Origin: VRUE01 sp035318745
GTDB taxonomy: Bacteria > Actinomycetota > Thermoleophilia > Solirubrobacterales > 70-9
Assembly (NCBI GenBank): GCA_035318745.1
Contig: DATHEA010000002.1
Coordinates: 62,001-126,000 of the forward strand
Length of the DNA: 64,000 bases
Reading direction: 5' to 3'
Part shown: positions 36,601 to 44,739 of the stretch, piece after piece
Layout of the letters: each line of letters begins with the position of its first letter
How positions within the stretch are numbered: the stretch's first letter is position 1
Made by a program: the position numbers and the translations under genes
The notes under the pieces: generated by a model
Database searches by the model: none
What the model was told of the DNA's origin: nothing
What the model saw: only the letters and a program-made list of their open reading frames with translations

Positions 36601-37277
36601 TACTCCCCGGCGCCGGCGACGCCGCTGTGGATCGCCAAGATCCCGCCGGCCATGAGCAGCCACCGGATCTGCCTCAGGCCGGCGGCGTCCATCCTGGCGG
36701 CCAGGCCGGGGGGGGCTGGGAAGCTGTGGACCGACTCGGCAAGATAGGCGTAGGCCTCCGGATCGTTGGTGAGCCGGCCGAGGACGGGCACGATCCGGTC
36801 GAACCAGAGCGAGTAGAAGGTCGAGAACGGGGGGCGCCGTGGCTCGGTGAACTCGAGCACGACCAAGCGACCCCCCGGCCGCAGCACCCGGGTCATCTCA
36901 CGCAGTCCGCGGTCGCGGTCGGCAAAGTTACGCACGCCGAAACCGACGGTGACCGCATCGAAGCGGCCGGCGTCGTAGGGCAACTGCAGCGCATCCGCCC
37001 ACTCGAATCGCACCGACGCCGCCCCCGCTTTCTCCCCCTTCTCCCGCGCCAGGTCGAGCATCGGCTCCGAGAAATCGCAGCCGATGACCCGGCCGCCCGG
37101 TGAAACACGATTCGCCAGCTCGAAGGCAAGGTCGCCGGTGCCGCAACAGACGTCGAGAACGGAATCCCCCGGCCCAACTTCCGCCCGGTCAGCGGCGCGA
37201 ACGCGCCAGGCGTGATGCAGGCCCGCCGTCATCACCGAGTTGAGCAGGTCGTATCGACCGGCGATCCGATCGAACAT
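36600..37277 (-). CDS. menG: Demethylmenaquinone methyltransferase
   Basis: A 225-residue UbiE/MenG-family methyltransferase that performs the last step of menaquinone synthesis using SAM. It begins MFDRIAGRYDLLNSVMTAGL; the SAM-binding motif is VLDVCCGTGDLA, followed by FGVRNFADRDRGLREMTRVL and RLVVLEFTEP. The codons just before the ATG read in frame as AQFAGQVNR, resembling the true N-terminus of homologues, but no start codon is visible there, so the start is slightly uncertain. It is followed by a polyprenyl synthase and preceded by the qcr genes. Confidence 0.93.
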   Translation of the reverse strand: MFDRIAGRYDLLNSVMTAGLHHAWRVRAADRAEVGPGDSVLDVCCGTGDLAFELANRVSPGGRVIGCDFSEPMLDLAREKGEKAGAASVRFEWADALQLPYDAGRFDAVTVGFGVRNFADRDRGLREMTRVLRPGGRLVVLEFTEPRRPPFSTFYSLWFDRIVPVLGRLTNDPEAYAYLAESVHSFPAPPGLAARMDAAGLRQIRWLLMAGGILAIHSGVAGAGE

Positions 37278-37320
37278 ACGGTTGACCTGCCCCGCGAACT
37301 GGGCGGAGTCCCGGGAGGGT

Positions 37321-38022
37321 TTAGTCGAGTGAGGAGAGGAAATCGGCGAGCTCGTTGAGCTTCTTCGGCGGTAGATCGCGGAAGGAGGGCATGATACCCG
37401 GGCCGATCTCGACCGAGCGGACGATCGCGGCGCGCGGGATGCGCGCGGCGATATGGGTCAGTTCGGGTCCCGGCCCGTTGTTGCCATTCTCGCCGAGCTT
37501 GTGGCAGGCGAGGCAGCCGGATCCGGCGACGACCTCCTTGCCGGCCTCATAACGGGGCGCAACTTTCATGTCGATCTCGGTGGGGGAGCCGCCCGTGGCG
37601 CCGAGAAAGGTCAGGTAGGCCATCGCGGCGATCGTCAGCACGCCGGCGGTCGTCGCGATCGGCCGCCGTGCCGGGTTGCGCTCCGGGCCGCGGTCATAGA
37701 AGGGCAGGAGAAGGAGTAGGACCATGCAGACGGTCGGGATGCCGATCGTCGCGATCGGGACCAGCTCCGGCGGCTTGATCACGCGCAGAACCTCGAAGAG
37801 GAAGAAGAAGTACCACTCGGGACGCGGCACATAGCTGGTCGAGGTCGGATCGGCCTTTGGCCCCTGCTCGGCACCGAGCACGATCGACATCGCGATGATC
37901 ACGCCGACGACGATCAGCATCATCGCCGAGTCCTTCAGCACCGCGTAGGGGAAGAAGGGCTTGCCCTTCTTCTTCAGCAGCTCGTACTCCTCGAGGTATG
38001 CCTGCTTGTCGGCAGGCTTCAT
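37321..38022 (-). CDS. qcrC: Menaquinol:cytochrome c reductase subunit IV-cytochrome c fusion
   Basis: A 233-residue protein joining a cytochrome b subunit-IV-like half to a C-terminal cytochrome c domain. The first half has three membrane helices and the quinol-site motif PRPEWYFFFLFEVLRVIKPP. The second has one heme-binding motif CLACHK (about residue 170) and a distal Met in GPGIMPSFRDLP. The same fusion is known as QcrC in Bacillus. It overlaps qcrB by four bases (ATGA). It forms a quinol-oxidising complex with qcrA and qcrB. Confidence 0.92.
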   Translation of the reverse strand: MKPADKQAYLEEYELLKKKGKPFFPYAVLKDSAMMLIVVGVIIAMSIVLGAEQGPKADPTSTSYVPRPEWYFFFLFEVLRVIKPPELVPIATIGIPTVCMVLLLLLPFYDRGPERNPARRPIATTAGVLTIAAMAYLTFLGATGGSPTEIDMKVAPRYEAGKEVVAGSGCLACHKLGENGNNGPGPELTHIAARIPRAAIVRSVEIGPGIMPSFRDLPPKKLNELADFLSSLD

Positions 38023-38909
38023 CGCGCCGGCTCCCCGCCGTTGCCCTCGACGCCGGCCTCGAGCCGGGAGACCGGGGCGGCGACCTTGGGCTTGTCGGCG
38101 CGCAGCCACGGCGGCGCCGTGGTGCCCAGCTTGACCACGAGGTAGAGGTGGGCGCCGATCAGAGCGATGATCGCGCCGGGGACGAGCAGCATGTGGATCG
38201 CGTAGAAGCGCGACAGCGTGGTCGCCCCCAGCTCAGGGCCGGCTCGCAGGAAGTCGCTCAAGTAAGGGCCGACGACGGGTCCGGTGCCGTTGATGTTGAT
38301 CCCGACCACCGACGCCCAGAACGAGCGCTGGTCGAAGGGCAGCAGGTAGCCGGTGAAGGCCATCGTCATCGTCAGGATCAGGAGGACGACGCCGATCACC
38401 CAGTTGAGCTCTCGCGGGTACTTGTAAGCGCCGAAGAAGAAGGTCCGCCCCATGTGGAGGAAGACCAGGATGACCATCACGCTCGATCCCCATTTGTGCA
38501 TCCCGTGCACGAACTGACCGAGGAAGACGTCGTTGTTGATGTGGGAGATCGAGGCGTAGGCCTGGGTGGTCGACGGCGTGTAGAACATCGCCAGGAAGAC
38601 GCCCGTGATCGCCTGCGCGATGAAAGCAATGAGGGTGGCGGAGCCGAGCGTGTAGAACCAGTTGGTCCCCTTCGGCACCTTGCGGTAGAGCATCCCGGTG
38701 AGGAAGCCCGAGGCGGCGGTGCGCTGGTCGACCCAGGCGAGGACGTCCGCGGGCGCGTCTTTGGCGCGGTCGCCGAGGCGCTGGGCGTCTGAGGGTCGCT
38801 CGGGCGGTGCGGTCTTCAGATCGGCCGGGGCGGCTCCCTTGGCGCCATTGCCCTGACCTGGCTTGGCTGGTTTGCGCAGCGGTGCAGGTATCAGCGAGTC
38901 GAGTTTCAT
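38019..38909 (-). CDS. qcrB: Cytochrome b (b6-type) subunit of menaquinol reductase
   Basis: A 296-residue cytochrome b of the short, b6-like form carrying both b hemes. His ligands occur in FVHGMHKWGSSVMVIL / VFLHMGRTFFF and in RFYAIHMLLVPG / LIGAHLYLV. The glycine-rich helix GVVLLILTMTMAFTGYLLPF is typical. An Ala/Pro-rich N-terminal extension of about 60 residues precedes the core. It overlaps qcrA and qcrC by four bases each, so Rieske, cytochrome b and QcrC are co-translated. Confidence 0.94.
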   Translation of the reverse strand: MKLDSLIPAPLRKPAKPGQGNGAKGAAPADLKTAPPERPSDAQRLGDRAKDAPADVLAWVDQRTAASGFLTGMLYRKVPKGTNWFYTLGSATLIAFIAQAITGVFLAMFYTPSTTQAYASISHINNDVFLGQFVHGMHKWGSSVMVILVFLHMGRTFFFGAYKYPRELNWVIGVVLLILTMTMAFTGYLLPFDQRSFWASVVGININGTGPVVGPYLSDFLRAGPELGATTLSRFYAIHMLLVPGAIIALIGAHLYLVVKLGTTAPPWLRADKPKVAAPVSRLEAGVEGNGGEPAR

Positions 38910-39580
38910 GGCGGCGGGAAGGTCGAGGGACGCGGCGGATACAGATATTCCCAGACGCCGCCGGTGAACTCGCCGGGATCGCGGGCGCGCACCGGCTCCA
39001 GCTGCGAAGTGACGCTGTAGCGGGGCCCGAGCTCGACCTGGCCATTGCGGATACGCGTCTGAAACTGGTCGAGCGGCCGTACCGGCGGGCCGCCGATTCG
39101 TTTGCCCTGGAAGTCGTAGACGCCGCCGTGGCAGGGGCAGATGAAGTTGCCCGCCGCCTCGACGAAGCGCACCGGGCAGCCGAGGTGAGCACAGCGGTTG
39201 GAGACCGCGACGATCGACTTCGGGTCCTCGCCGAGCTGCTTCGACCCTTTGCGCACGTAAGCCGTCGTCTTGCCGGCGTCGCCGATCCCCTCGGTTTCGG
39301 TGAAGACGACCTGGCGGTAGGTGTCTTCGACGAAGTCTCCGACCGGGCCGACCGCCTCCCAGCGCTCCTTGCCGCGGTGGAAGATCGGCGCCACCGCGAA
39401 TCCGACCGCGGGCAGGACGATCGCGGCGCCGGCGATGCCGCCGAGGCCCTGGACGGCGACCGTAAAGGCGCGCCGGCGAGTCATCGACTCGCCCTCGAAG
39501 TAGCCAGGAGGATCGGGCTTCGCCCGCTCCGCCGGGCTCGCGCCCTCGGCACCGTTTCGCTTGTTCGCCTCGTCAGCCAT
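38906..39580 (-). CDS. qcrA: Rieske iron-sulfur protein
   Basis: A 224-residue Rieske subunit that takes electrons from menaquinol to cytochrome c. The [2Fe-2S] ligands are in CAHLGC and CPCHGG near residues 140-165. An N-terminal cytoplasmic stretch ends in SMTRRRAFTVAVQGLGGI, an Arg-rich signal-anchor of the Tat type, which fits the tatA-tatC genes 4 kb away. The ATG at 39580 (MADEANKRNG) is chosen; a second frame start lies five codons upstream. It is the first gene of qcrABC, divergent from an MmpL-like gene. Confidence 0.94.
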   Translation of the reverse strand: MADEANKRNGAEGASPAERAKPDPPGYFEGESMTRRRAFTVAVQGLGGIAGAAIVLPAVGFAVAPIFHRGKERWEAVGPVGDFVEDTYRQVVFTETEGIGDAGKTTAYVRKGSKQLGEDPKSIVAVSNRCAHLGCPVRFVEAAGNFICPCHGGVYDFQGKRIGGPPVRPLDQFQTRIRNGQVELGPRYSVTSQLEPVRARDPGEFTGGVWEYLYPPRPSTFPPP

Positions 39581-39719
39581 GTTCGCTACCTGCAAGGGCT
39601 GGGAAGTTTATTGGCTCGGCGGAGCGGGCGAAGTCGCGGTGGTCGCGGCCTGGGCATTTGTGTACAAGGGATTAACGCCTACAGCCGCCGGGCTGCACCG
39701 GATGGTATAAGCGCCAAGC

Positions 39720-42700
39720 GTGTTTACTCGCCGCCGGGAGGAGAGGCGGATGCCGCTTTCGCTGCGGCGTCCTTGGGCCGTGCTCGTCGCGGCTCTAGTC
39801 GTGATCGCCGTCCTTGCCGTGCTCGGCCAGGGCGTCGAGAGCAAGTTGCGGCCGACCTCGCTCAGCGTTCCCGGGACCGATTCCGGTAAGGCCAGCGAGC
39901 TCGTGCATCGCTACTTCGGCGACACCGCTCCCTTTGCGATCCTGCTGCAAGGGCCGCCTGCCGAACTCGATCGTCAGGGCCCGGCGCTGATCCGCAAGCT
40001 GCGTTCCAACCCGGCTGTCTCGACCCTTTCCCCGTGGGACAAAGGAAGCGTCGGGAATCTGCGCCCCGGCCCACGCAAGGCGCTGATCCTGGTCGACTTC
40101 CACGTCAGCGCCGAGGAGGCGGTGAAGGACACGGTCCCCTACCTCGACCGCACGCTCGAAGCACAGATCAAGCCCCCGCTCAGCTCGGCGGAGAGCGGCT
40201 ACGCCAGCCTCTCTCGCGCGCTGATCGACGAGGCGGTGCACTCGACCGACCGGGCCGAGCTGATCGCGATCCCGTTCCTCCTATTGGTCCTGCTGCTCGT
40301 CTTCCGCTCGCCCGTCGCCGCGGCGATTCCCCTTGCCTTCGGCGCCATCGCCGTAACCGCCTCGCGTGGCGTGCTCGCGATTGCCGCCCACTGGATCGCG
40401 ATCGACGGCTTCGCCCTGACCGTCTGCTCGATGATGGGCTTGGCCCTGGGGGTCGACTACGCCCTCTTGATGGTCTCGCGCTTCCGCGAGGAGCTGGAGA
40501 CCGGCACGCCGCCCCTCGAGGCGGCCCGGATGACCCGGCGCACCGCCGGCCGCACGACCGCGTTTGCCGGCTCCACTCTCTTCCTGGCGATGCTGGTGAC
40601 GCTCTTCGTGATGCCGGGCACGCTGCTTCTCTCGCTGGCGGGAACGGCGATCGTCGTCACCGCGATCAGCGTCCTCGTCGCCGCTCTGGTCGGGCCGGCG
40701 TTGCTGGTCGTCACCGGCCACAACGTCAACCGCTGGCGCATCGGCGGCAACGGCGGAGGCGAAGGAGTGATGGTGCTGGTGCGCGGGGCGCTCAGCCGGC
40801 CGCTGCTGGCGGCGATCCTGATCGGCGTGGTCGTGATGCTGCTGGCGGCGCCGGCGCTTGCGCTGAAGACTGGACCGCCGAGCGCCCAGCAATTGCCCTC
40901 CTCCAACCCCGCCCGCCAGGAAGCGGAACTGCTCGCCGATGCGATCGGGCCTGGCTGGGAAGCCCCCTTCGTCCTCATCGCGGTCTCCGAAAAGGGGCCG
41001 ATCACCGAAGCCGACACCCTCTCTGCCCTGGCCCGCTGGCAGCGGCGGATCGCCGGCGATCCAGGTGTGCAGGCGGTGATCGGCCCGGCCCAGATCAAGA
41101 AGCAGGTCAAGCCCCTGCAGCGGACCGGCAACGACCTGCTCGCCGGCCGCGGCGAAGCCAACCCGGAACAGCTGACGACGCTGGGTAAGAACCTGGGCAC
41201 GGCGGCCAAGGGCGTGCGGCAGCTCCGCTCCGGTTTTTCCAAGGCGAGCTACGGCGCCGGGCTGCTCGCCAACGGAACCGGGCGGGCGGGCGAAGGAGCG
41301 GAGCAGCTCGAAGGGGGCATCGCGAAGCTCGCCTCGGGCGCGGCGAAGGCCGCCTCCGCGATCGATCGCCTCGCGACCGGATCGGGCAAGCTGGCCGAAG
41401 GGCAGCGGACCGCGCAGCTCGGGGCCTTCTCGGTCGAAAGCGCCTCGGAAGACCTCCTCAACGGCATCGAAGGCAACGGGCTCGAACGGGCCCGGGGCCT
41501 GCGCGCCGAACTGAAGCAACGGGCGAGCGGCGATCCGTCCCTGACGCCGCAGGTGCGCGAAGCGGAACATCTGGTCGAAGCGCTGGCGATCGCGCGCAAC
41601 GAAGCGCGGCGGCTCAGCGGTCAGGCGACCCGACTGCACGACGGCCAGGTGAAGCTGGCCGACGGCGGAGCCAAGCTGCACAAAGGCGCCGCCAGGCTCG
41701 CCGGGGCCACCGGTCAGCTGCCTGGCGCCCTGGGCAGGCTCGAAGGTGGCGCTTCGCAGCTTGTGGACGGGTTGGGCCAGCTGCGCGGCGGCGCCGACTC
41801 GCTCGAAGAACGCCTGGCGGAAGGCTTCCATCGCTCCCATCCGTTGCAGAGCAAACTGCAGGAAGGCCACGTCGAAGTGTCCGTCAGCGCCCGCAAGGTC
41901 AATCGCAAAGTCGACCGCCTGCGGCGCAACTCGCCGGGCATCTTCAATTCCGGCTACTTCGTCCTCTCGAGTCTGGCTGGAGCGCCAGCGGAGGAACGCA
42001 AGCGCATAGCCGGCGTCGTCGACATCGAAAACGGCGGCCAGGCCGCGCAAATCATTGTCATCCCCCGCTACACCTTCAACACCGCCGGCTCGACCGCGCT
42101 GAACGAACGGCTGAAGGACGACGCCGACGGGCTGGCGACGGCAACGGGGGCCACCACCGGGGTCACCGGGGCCGCGGCCGAATTGATCGATTACACCAAC
42201 GTGATCTCGGAACGGATCCCGATCATGATCGCGGTGATCACGCTCGCCACCTTCCTGATCCTCGTCGTCATCCTGCGGGCACTGCTCCTGGCGGCGATCG
42301 CGGTGGCGCTCAACCTGGTCACCGTAGCCGTCGCCTTCGGCGTACTTACCCTCCTCTTCGATGTGCCCGAGGGGTGGCCGCTGGGCGGCCATACCTACGT
42401 CGACGCGATCGGCGCGGCGGGAATCTTCGGGATCATCTTCGGACTCTCGATCGACTACGCGGTGTTCCTGCTGATGCGAATGCGGGAGCACCACGAGAAC
42501 AACGCCTCCAACAAAGAGGCGATCGTCTTCGGCCTCGACAAGACCGCGCGGGTGATCACCGGTGCGGCGGCGATCATGCTGGCCGTCTTCGTAGCCTTTG
42601 CCGGAGCCGACATCGCGACGGTCAGCCAGCTGGGGACCGGGCTGGCGGTGGCGGTGCTGCTCGACGCCACCGTGGTCAGGATCGTCCTGTTGCCGGCGCT

Positions 42701-42794
42701 GATGCTGCTGCTCGGCGATCGGGTCTGGTGGCTGCCGCAGCCGTTGCAGCGAATTCTCCCGGAGATCGATCTTCACGGCTCACGGGCGGGTTAG
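39720..42794 (+). CDS. MmpL/RND-family transporter with YhgE-like spacer, copy 2
   Basis: A 1024-residue paralogue of the transporter at 28201-31521, alike along the whole length: ESKLRPTSLSVPGTDSGKA near the start, LALGVDYALLMVSRFREEL, the heptad-rich central part (GAGLLANGTGRAGEGAEQLE), and FGLSIDYAVFLLMRMREHHE. GTG at 39720 follows TATAAG (39706-39711) by eight bases. An ATG at 39750 has a strong GGAGGAG site and is an alternative start. It is followed by a terminator, then two secreted-protein genes. Probably exports an envelope lipid; the substrate is unknown. Confidence 0.9.
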   Translation: MFTRRREERRMPLSLRRPWAVLVAALVVIAVLAVLGQGVESKLRPTSLSVPGTDSGKASELVHRYFGDTAPFAILLQGPPAELDRQGPALIRKLRSNPAVSTLSPWDKGSVGNLRPGPRKALILVDFHVSAEEAVKDTVPYLDRTLEAQIKPPLSSAESGYASLSRALIDEAVHSTDRAELIAIPFLLLVLLLVFRSPVAAAIPLAFGAIAVTASRGVLAIAAHWIAIDGFALTVCSMMGLALGVDYALLMVSRFREELETGTPPLEAARMTRRTAGRTTAFAGSTLFLAMLVTLFVMPGTLLLSLAGTAIVVTAISVLVAALVGPALLVVTGHNVNRWRIGGNGGGEGVMVLVRGALSRPLLAAILIGVVVMLLAAPALALKTGPPSAQQLPSSNPARQEAELLADAIGPGWEAPFVLIAVSEKGPITEADTLSALARWQRRIAGDPGVQAVIGPAQIKKQVKPLQRTGNDLLAGRGEANPEQLTTLGKNLGTAAKGVRQLRSGFSKASYGAGLLANGTGRAGEGAEQLEGGIAKLASGAAKAASAIDRLATGSGKLAEGQRTAQLGAFSVESASEDLLNGIEGNGLERARGLRAELKQRASGDPSLTPQVREAEHLVEALAIARNEARRLSGQATRLHDGQVKLADGGAKLHKGAARLAGATGQLPGALGRLEGGASQLVDGLGQLRGGADSLEERLAEGFHRSHPLQSKLQEGHVEVSVSARKVNRKVDRLRRNSPGIFNSGYFVLSSLAGAPAEERKRIAGVVDIENGGQAAQIIVIPRYTFNTAGSTALNERLKDDADGLATATGATTGVTGAAAELIDYTNVISERIPIMIAVITLATFLILVVILRALLLAAIAVALNLVTVAVAFGVLTLLFDVPEGWPLGGHTYVDAIGAAGIFGIIFGLSIDYAVFLLMRMREHHENNASNKEAIVFGLDKTARVITGAAAIMLAVFVAFAGADIATVSQLGTGLAVAVLLDATVVRIVLLPALMLLLGDRVWWLPQPLQRILPEIDLHGSRAG

Positions 42795-42828
42795 TACACG
42801 TGTATGAGATAAGAACTCGTGTATTTTT
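42795..42828 (+). terminator. Hairpin with T-tract after the second MmpL-like gene
   Basis: TACACG (42795-42800) pairs with CGTGTA (42818-42823), followed directly by TTTTT. It starts at the base after the stop codon. Confidence 0.6.
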
Positions 42829-42911
42829 GATCTCAGGGTTGAGAACAGGGGATCGGCTGGAGGCCTTGCGTCGTCGCCGGACCAGCTCGAACAAACAGGA
42901 GGATTGATCTA

Positions 42912-43415
42912 GTGGGAAGCACAAGGTTGTCGTCTGTGCCCAATCTCGCCCTGGCTGTCGCCGTGGCGCTGCTGGTGATAGTTCCGGCCGCCATCGCCGC
43001 CGAAGGAGAACTGACCCGCGACGAATACGTCGCCAGGGTCGAGCCGATCTGCAAGTCCAACGCGCAGGCCAACTCGCGCATCCTCAAGGGCGTCAAAGAT
43101 CAGGTCAAGCAGGACAAGCTCGTGCCCGCCGGCAAGCGCTTCATCCGTGCCGCATCCGCCCTCGGCACGACCGTCGGCAAGATCGCCGCGGTACCCCAGC
43201 CAAGCACCGACGCGGCGAAGCTGACCAAATGGATCGGCTACCTGGAACACGAGCGGACGTTCCTGCAGAAGATCGGCAAGGCCTTGAAGTCGAAGGACAA
43301 GTACCAGGCGCAGAAGCTCGCGGTGGAACTCAACAAGAACAACAACAAAGCCAACAACACGGTAATCAGCTTCAACTTCCACGAATGCCGAATCGATTCC
43401 TCGAGGTTCCTCTAA
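42912..43415 (+). CDS. Secreted protein with two cysteines, unknown function
   Basis: A 167-residue secreted protein. The signal peptide (about residues 1-30) is followed by a mostly helical, Lys-rich domain. Two cysteines (VEPICKSN and FHECRID) lie near the two ends of the mature part and could form a disulfide. GTG at 42912 is preceded by AGGAGG about nine bases upstream. The next gene starts two bases after its stop, so the two are co-transcribed. I do not recognise a named family. Confidence 0.7.
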   Translation: MGSTRLSSVPNLALAVAVALLVIVPAAIAAEGELTRDEYVARVEPICKSNAQANSRILKGVKDQVKQDKLVPAGKRFIRAASALGTTVGKIAAVPQPSTDAAKLTKWIGYLEHERTFLQKIGKALKSKDKYQAQKLAVELNKNNNKANNTVISFNFHECRIDSSRFL

Positions 43416-43416
43416 G

Positions 43417-44193
43417 TTGCGCCGGATCGGGCTCGTTGCGGTTGCCCTGCTGGCGACCCTGGTCCTGGCCGGGGTCGCGCGGGCGGAGGTAGAAAGGGAC
43501 GGCGACATCGTCGTCACACTCGACGGCGGCATTTCGCCGCGGTCGCTGCCGAGGACCGGTATGGCGCCGGTGACCGTCACGCTCGACAGCACCTTCAAAT
43601 CCGTCGAAGGCTCAGACCCACCACCGCAGCTGCACACGATCGCGGTCGGGATCAACCGCGGCGGCAAGATATTCGACCGTGGCCTGCCGACCTGTCGGGT
43701 ACGCCGCATCCAGCCCACCACGATAAAGGCCGCGCGGCGGATCTGCGGCAATGCAATCGTCGGCAGCGGCCACGTCCAGGTACGGGTTCACCTGGCGAAC
43801 CAGCCGCCGTTCACGTTTACGGGGCCGCTGCTCGTCTTCCATGCGAAGCCCGCGGCCGGGCACCCGCGCCTGCTCGCCCAGGTCTACGGGCGCAAGCCGC
43901 CGTCGGCCTTCGTGCTCACCTTCAACGTCCTCGAAAAGCAGGGCACCTTCGGCACGGTGATCAAAACGACCCTGCCCAAACCCGCTCGTCAGTGGGCTTA
44001 CGTCACTCACTTCGACATGAAGCTGCACCGGGTCTACAACTACCAAGGTCAGAAGTACAGCTTCATCAGCGCCGGCTGCGCCGCGCCCGAAGGCTTCCCT
44101 GGCGCTGTCTACCCGTTCGCCAGAGCGAACTTCGGCTTCGCGGAAAATCAGCACGTGGTCACGACGCTGATCCGCGACTGCACGGTCAGCTAA
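43417..44193 (+). CDS. Secreted four-cysteine family protein, paralogue 5
   Basis: A 258-residue secreted protein starting at TTG (43417), with a signal peptide at about residues 1-23. The family blocks are weaker here but recognisable: DGGISPRSLPRTGMAPVTV, IVGSGHVQVRVHLANQPPF, GPLLVFHAKPAAGHPRLLAQ, and VYNYQGQKYSFISAGC. The four cysteines are in PTC, RIC, AGC and RDC. It is the most divergent of the five copies. It is coupled to the preceding secreted protein. Its stop codon is part of the left arm of a repeat. Confidence 0.78.
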   Translation: MRRIGLVAVALLATLVLAGVARAEVERDGDIVVTLDGGISPRSLPRTGMAPVTVTLDSTFKSVEGSDPPPQLHTIAVGINRGGKIFDRGLPTCRVRRIQPTTIKAARRICGNAIVGSGHVQVRVHLANQPPFTFTGPLLVFHAKPAAGHPRLLAQVYGRKPPSAFVLTFNVLEKQGTFGTVIKTTLPKPARQWAYVTHFDMKLHRVYNYQGQKYSFISAGCAAPEGFPGAVYPFARANFGFAENQHVVTTLIRDCTVS

Positions 44194-44316
44194 AAACGCG
44201 CCCTGACACTGCGCATTTCGGCGTCCTCGGTCGGGCGGCGGCGGGTCACGCACTTGAGTGCGCTCCCCTTGCCTTCCTCCCTGCGTCCTTGAACTGCTTG
44301 GTCAGAGCGCGTTTTT
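44192..44316. repeat. Family B hairpin repeat, copy 3
   Basis: Arms 44192-44207 (AAAAACGCGCCCTGAC) and 44301-44316 match at 15 of 16 positions. The core shares both ends with copies 1 and 2 (GCGTCCTCGGTCG and CTCCCTGCGTCCTT), but the internal hairpin is different and longer. The arms contain the stop codons of both convergent flanking genes and start and end in A5/T5, so it should terminate both transcripts. Confidence 0.8.
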
Positions 44317-44739
44317 GAGGCTCGTGATGTGTTGGATCGTCTCTCCCCAGGCCGCTGGGACCTCCTCCTCGCGGCCTTCGGTGTGGAGTTGGGCGCAGGT
44401 GCTGATCAGATCGGCGAGCCGGTGAACGGCCTCGGTATCGCCGAGCGCCGCGAGGCGTTCGATGCCCAGCGCGTAGAGGTAGTCGCCGGCGAGCAGGGCG
44501 AGGTCGGGGTCGTGGCCGGCGAGGACGCGCGGCTCGCCGTAGTGGAGAAGGTAGCCCTCGCGCACGGACTCGACGACGAATGCGTACTCGGCCGGGGCCG
44601 CTGCCGCGCGTGGCCCCGCCGCCGCAAGGAGGCCGAAGACGGGCTCCTCAGACGGGTCGACGACGTGTGGGGAGATCGGCGTGTCCTCCGCCCCCAGCTG
44701 TTCCGCGAGGACCTGGAGCACCGCGGTGGGATCGTTCAC
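44302..44739 (-). CDS. Unknown protein coupled to hemL, 145 aa
   Basis: A 145-residue, soluble, mostly helical protein. The most distinctive part is DPDLALLAGDYLYALGIERL followed by LADLISTCAQLHTEG. This loosely recalls the helical core of polyprenyl synthase-like proteins but lacks Asp-rich catalytic motifs. It overlaps hemL by four bases, so it is the last gene of the heme operon. The C-terminus (SLKNAL) is encoded by the arm of a hairpin repeat. No function can be assigned; the heme context is the only clue. Confidence 0.68.
   Translation of the reverse strand: MNDPTAVLQVLAEQLGAEDTPISPHVVDPSEEPVFGLLAAAGPRAAAAPAEYAFVVESVREGYLLHYGEPRVLAGHDPDLALLAGDYLYALGIERLAALGDTEAVHRLADLISTCAQLHTEGREEEVPAAWGETIQHITSLKNAL

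Noticed and set aside
40281..42776. An 831-codon reverse-strand frame over the second MmpL-like gene
   Set aside because: His/Asp/Arg-rich antisense translation with no motif; the forward frame is a full RND transporter.
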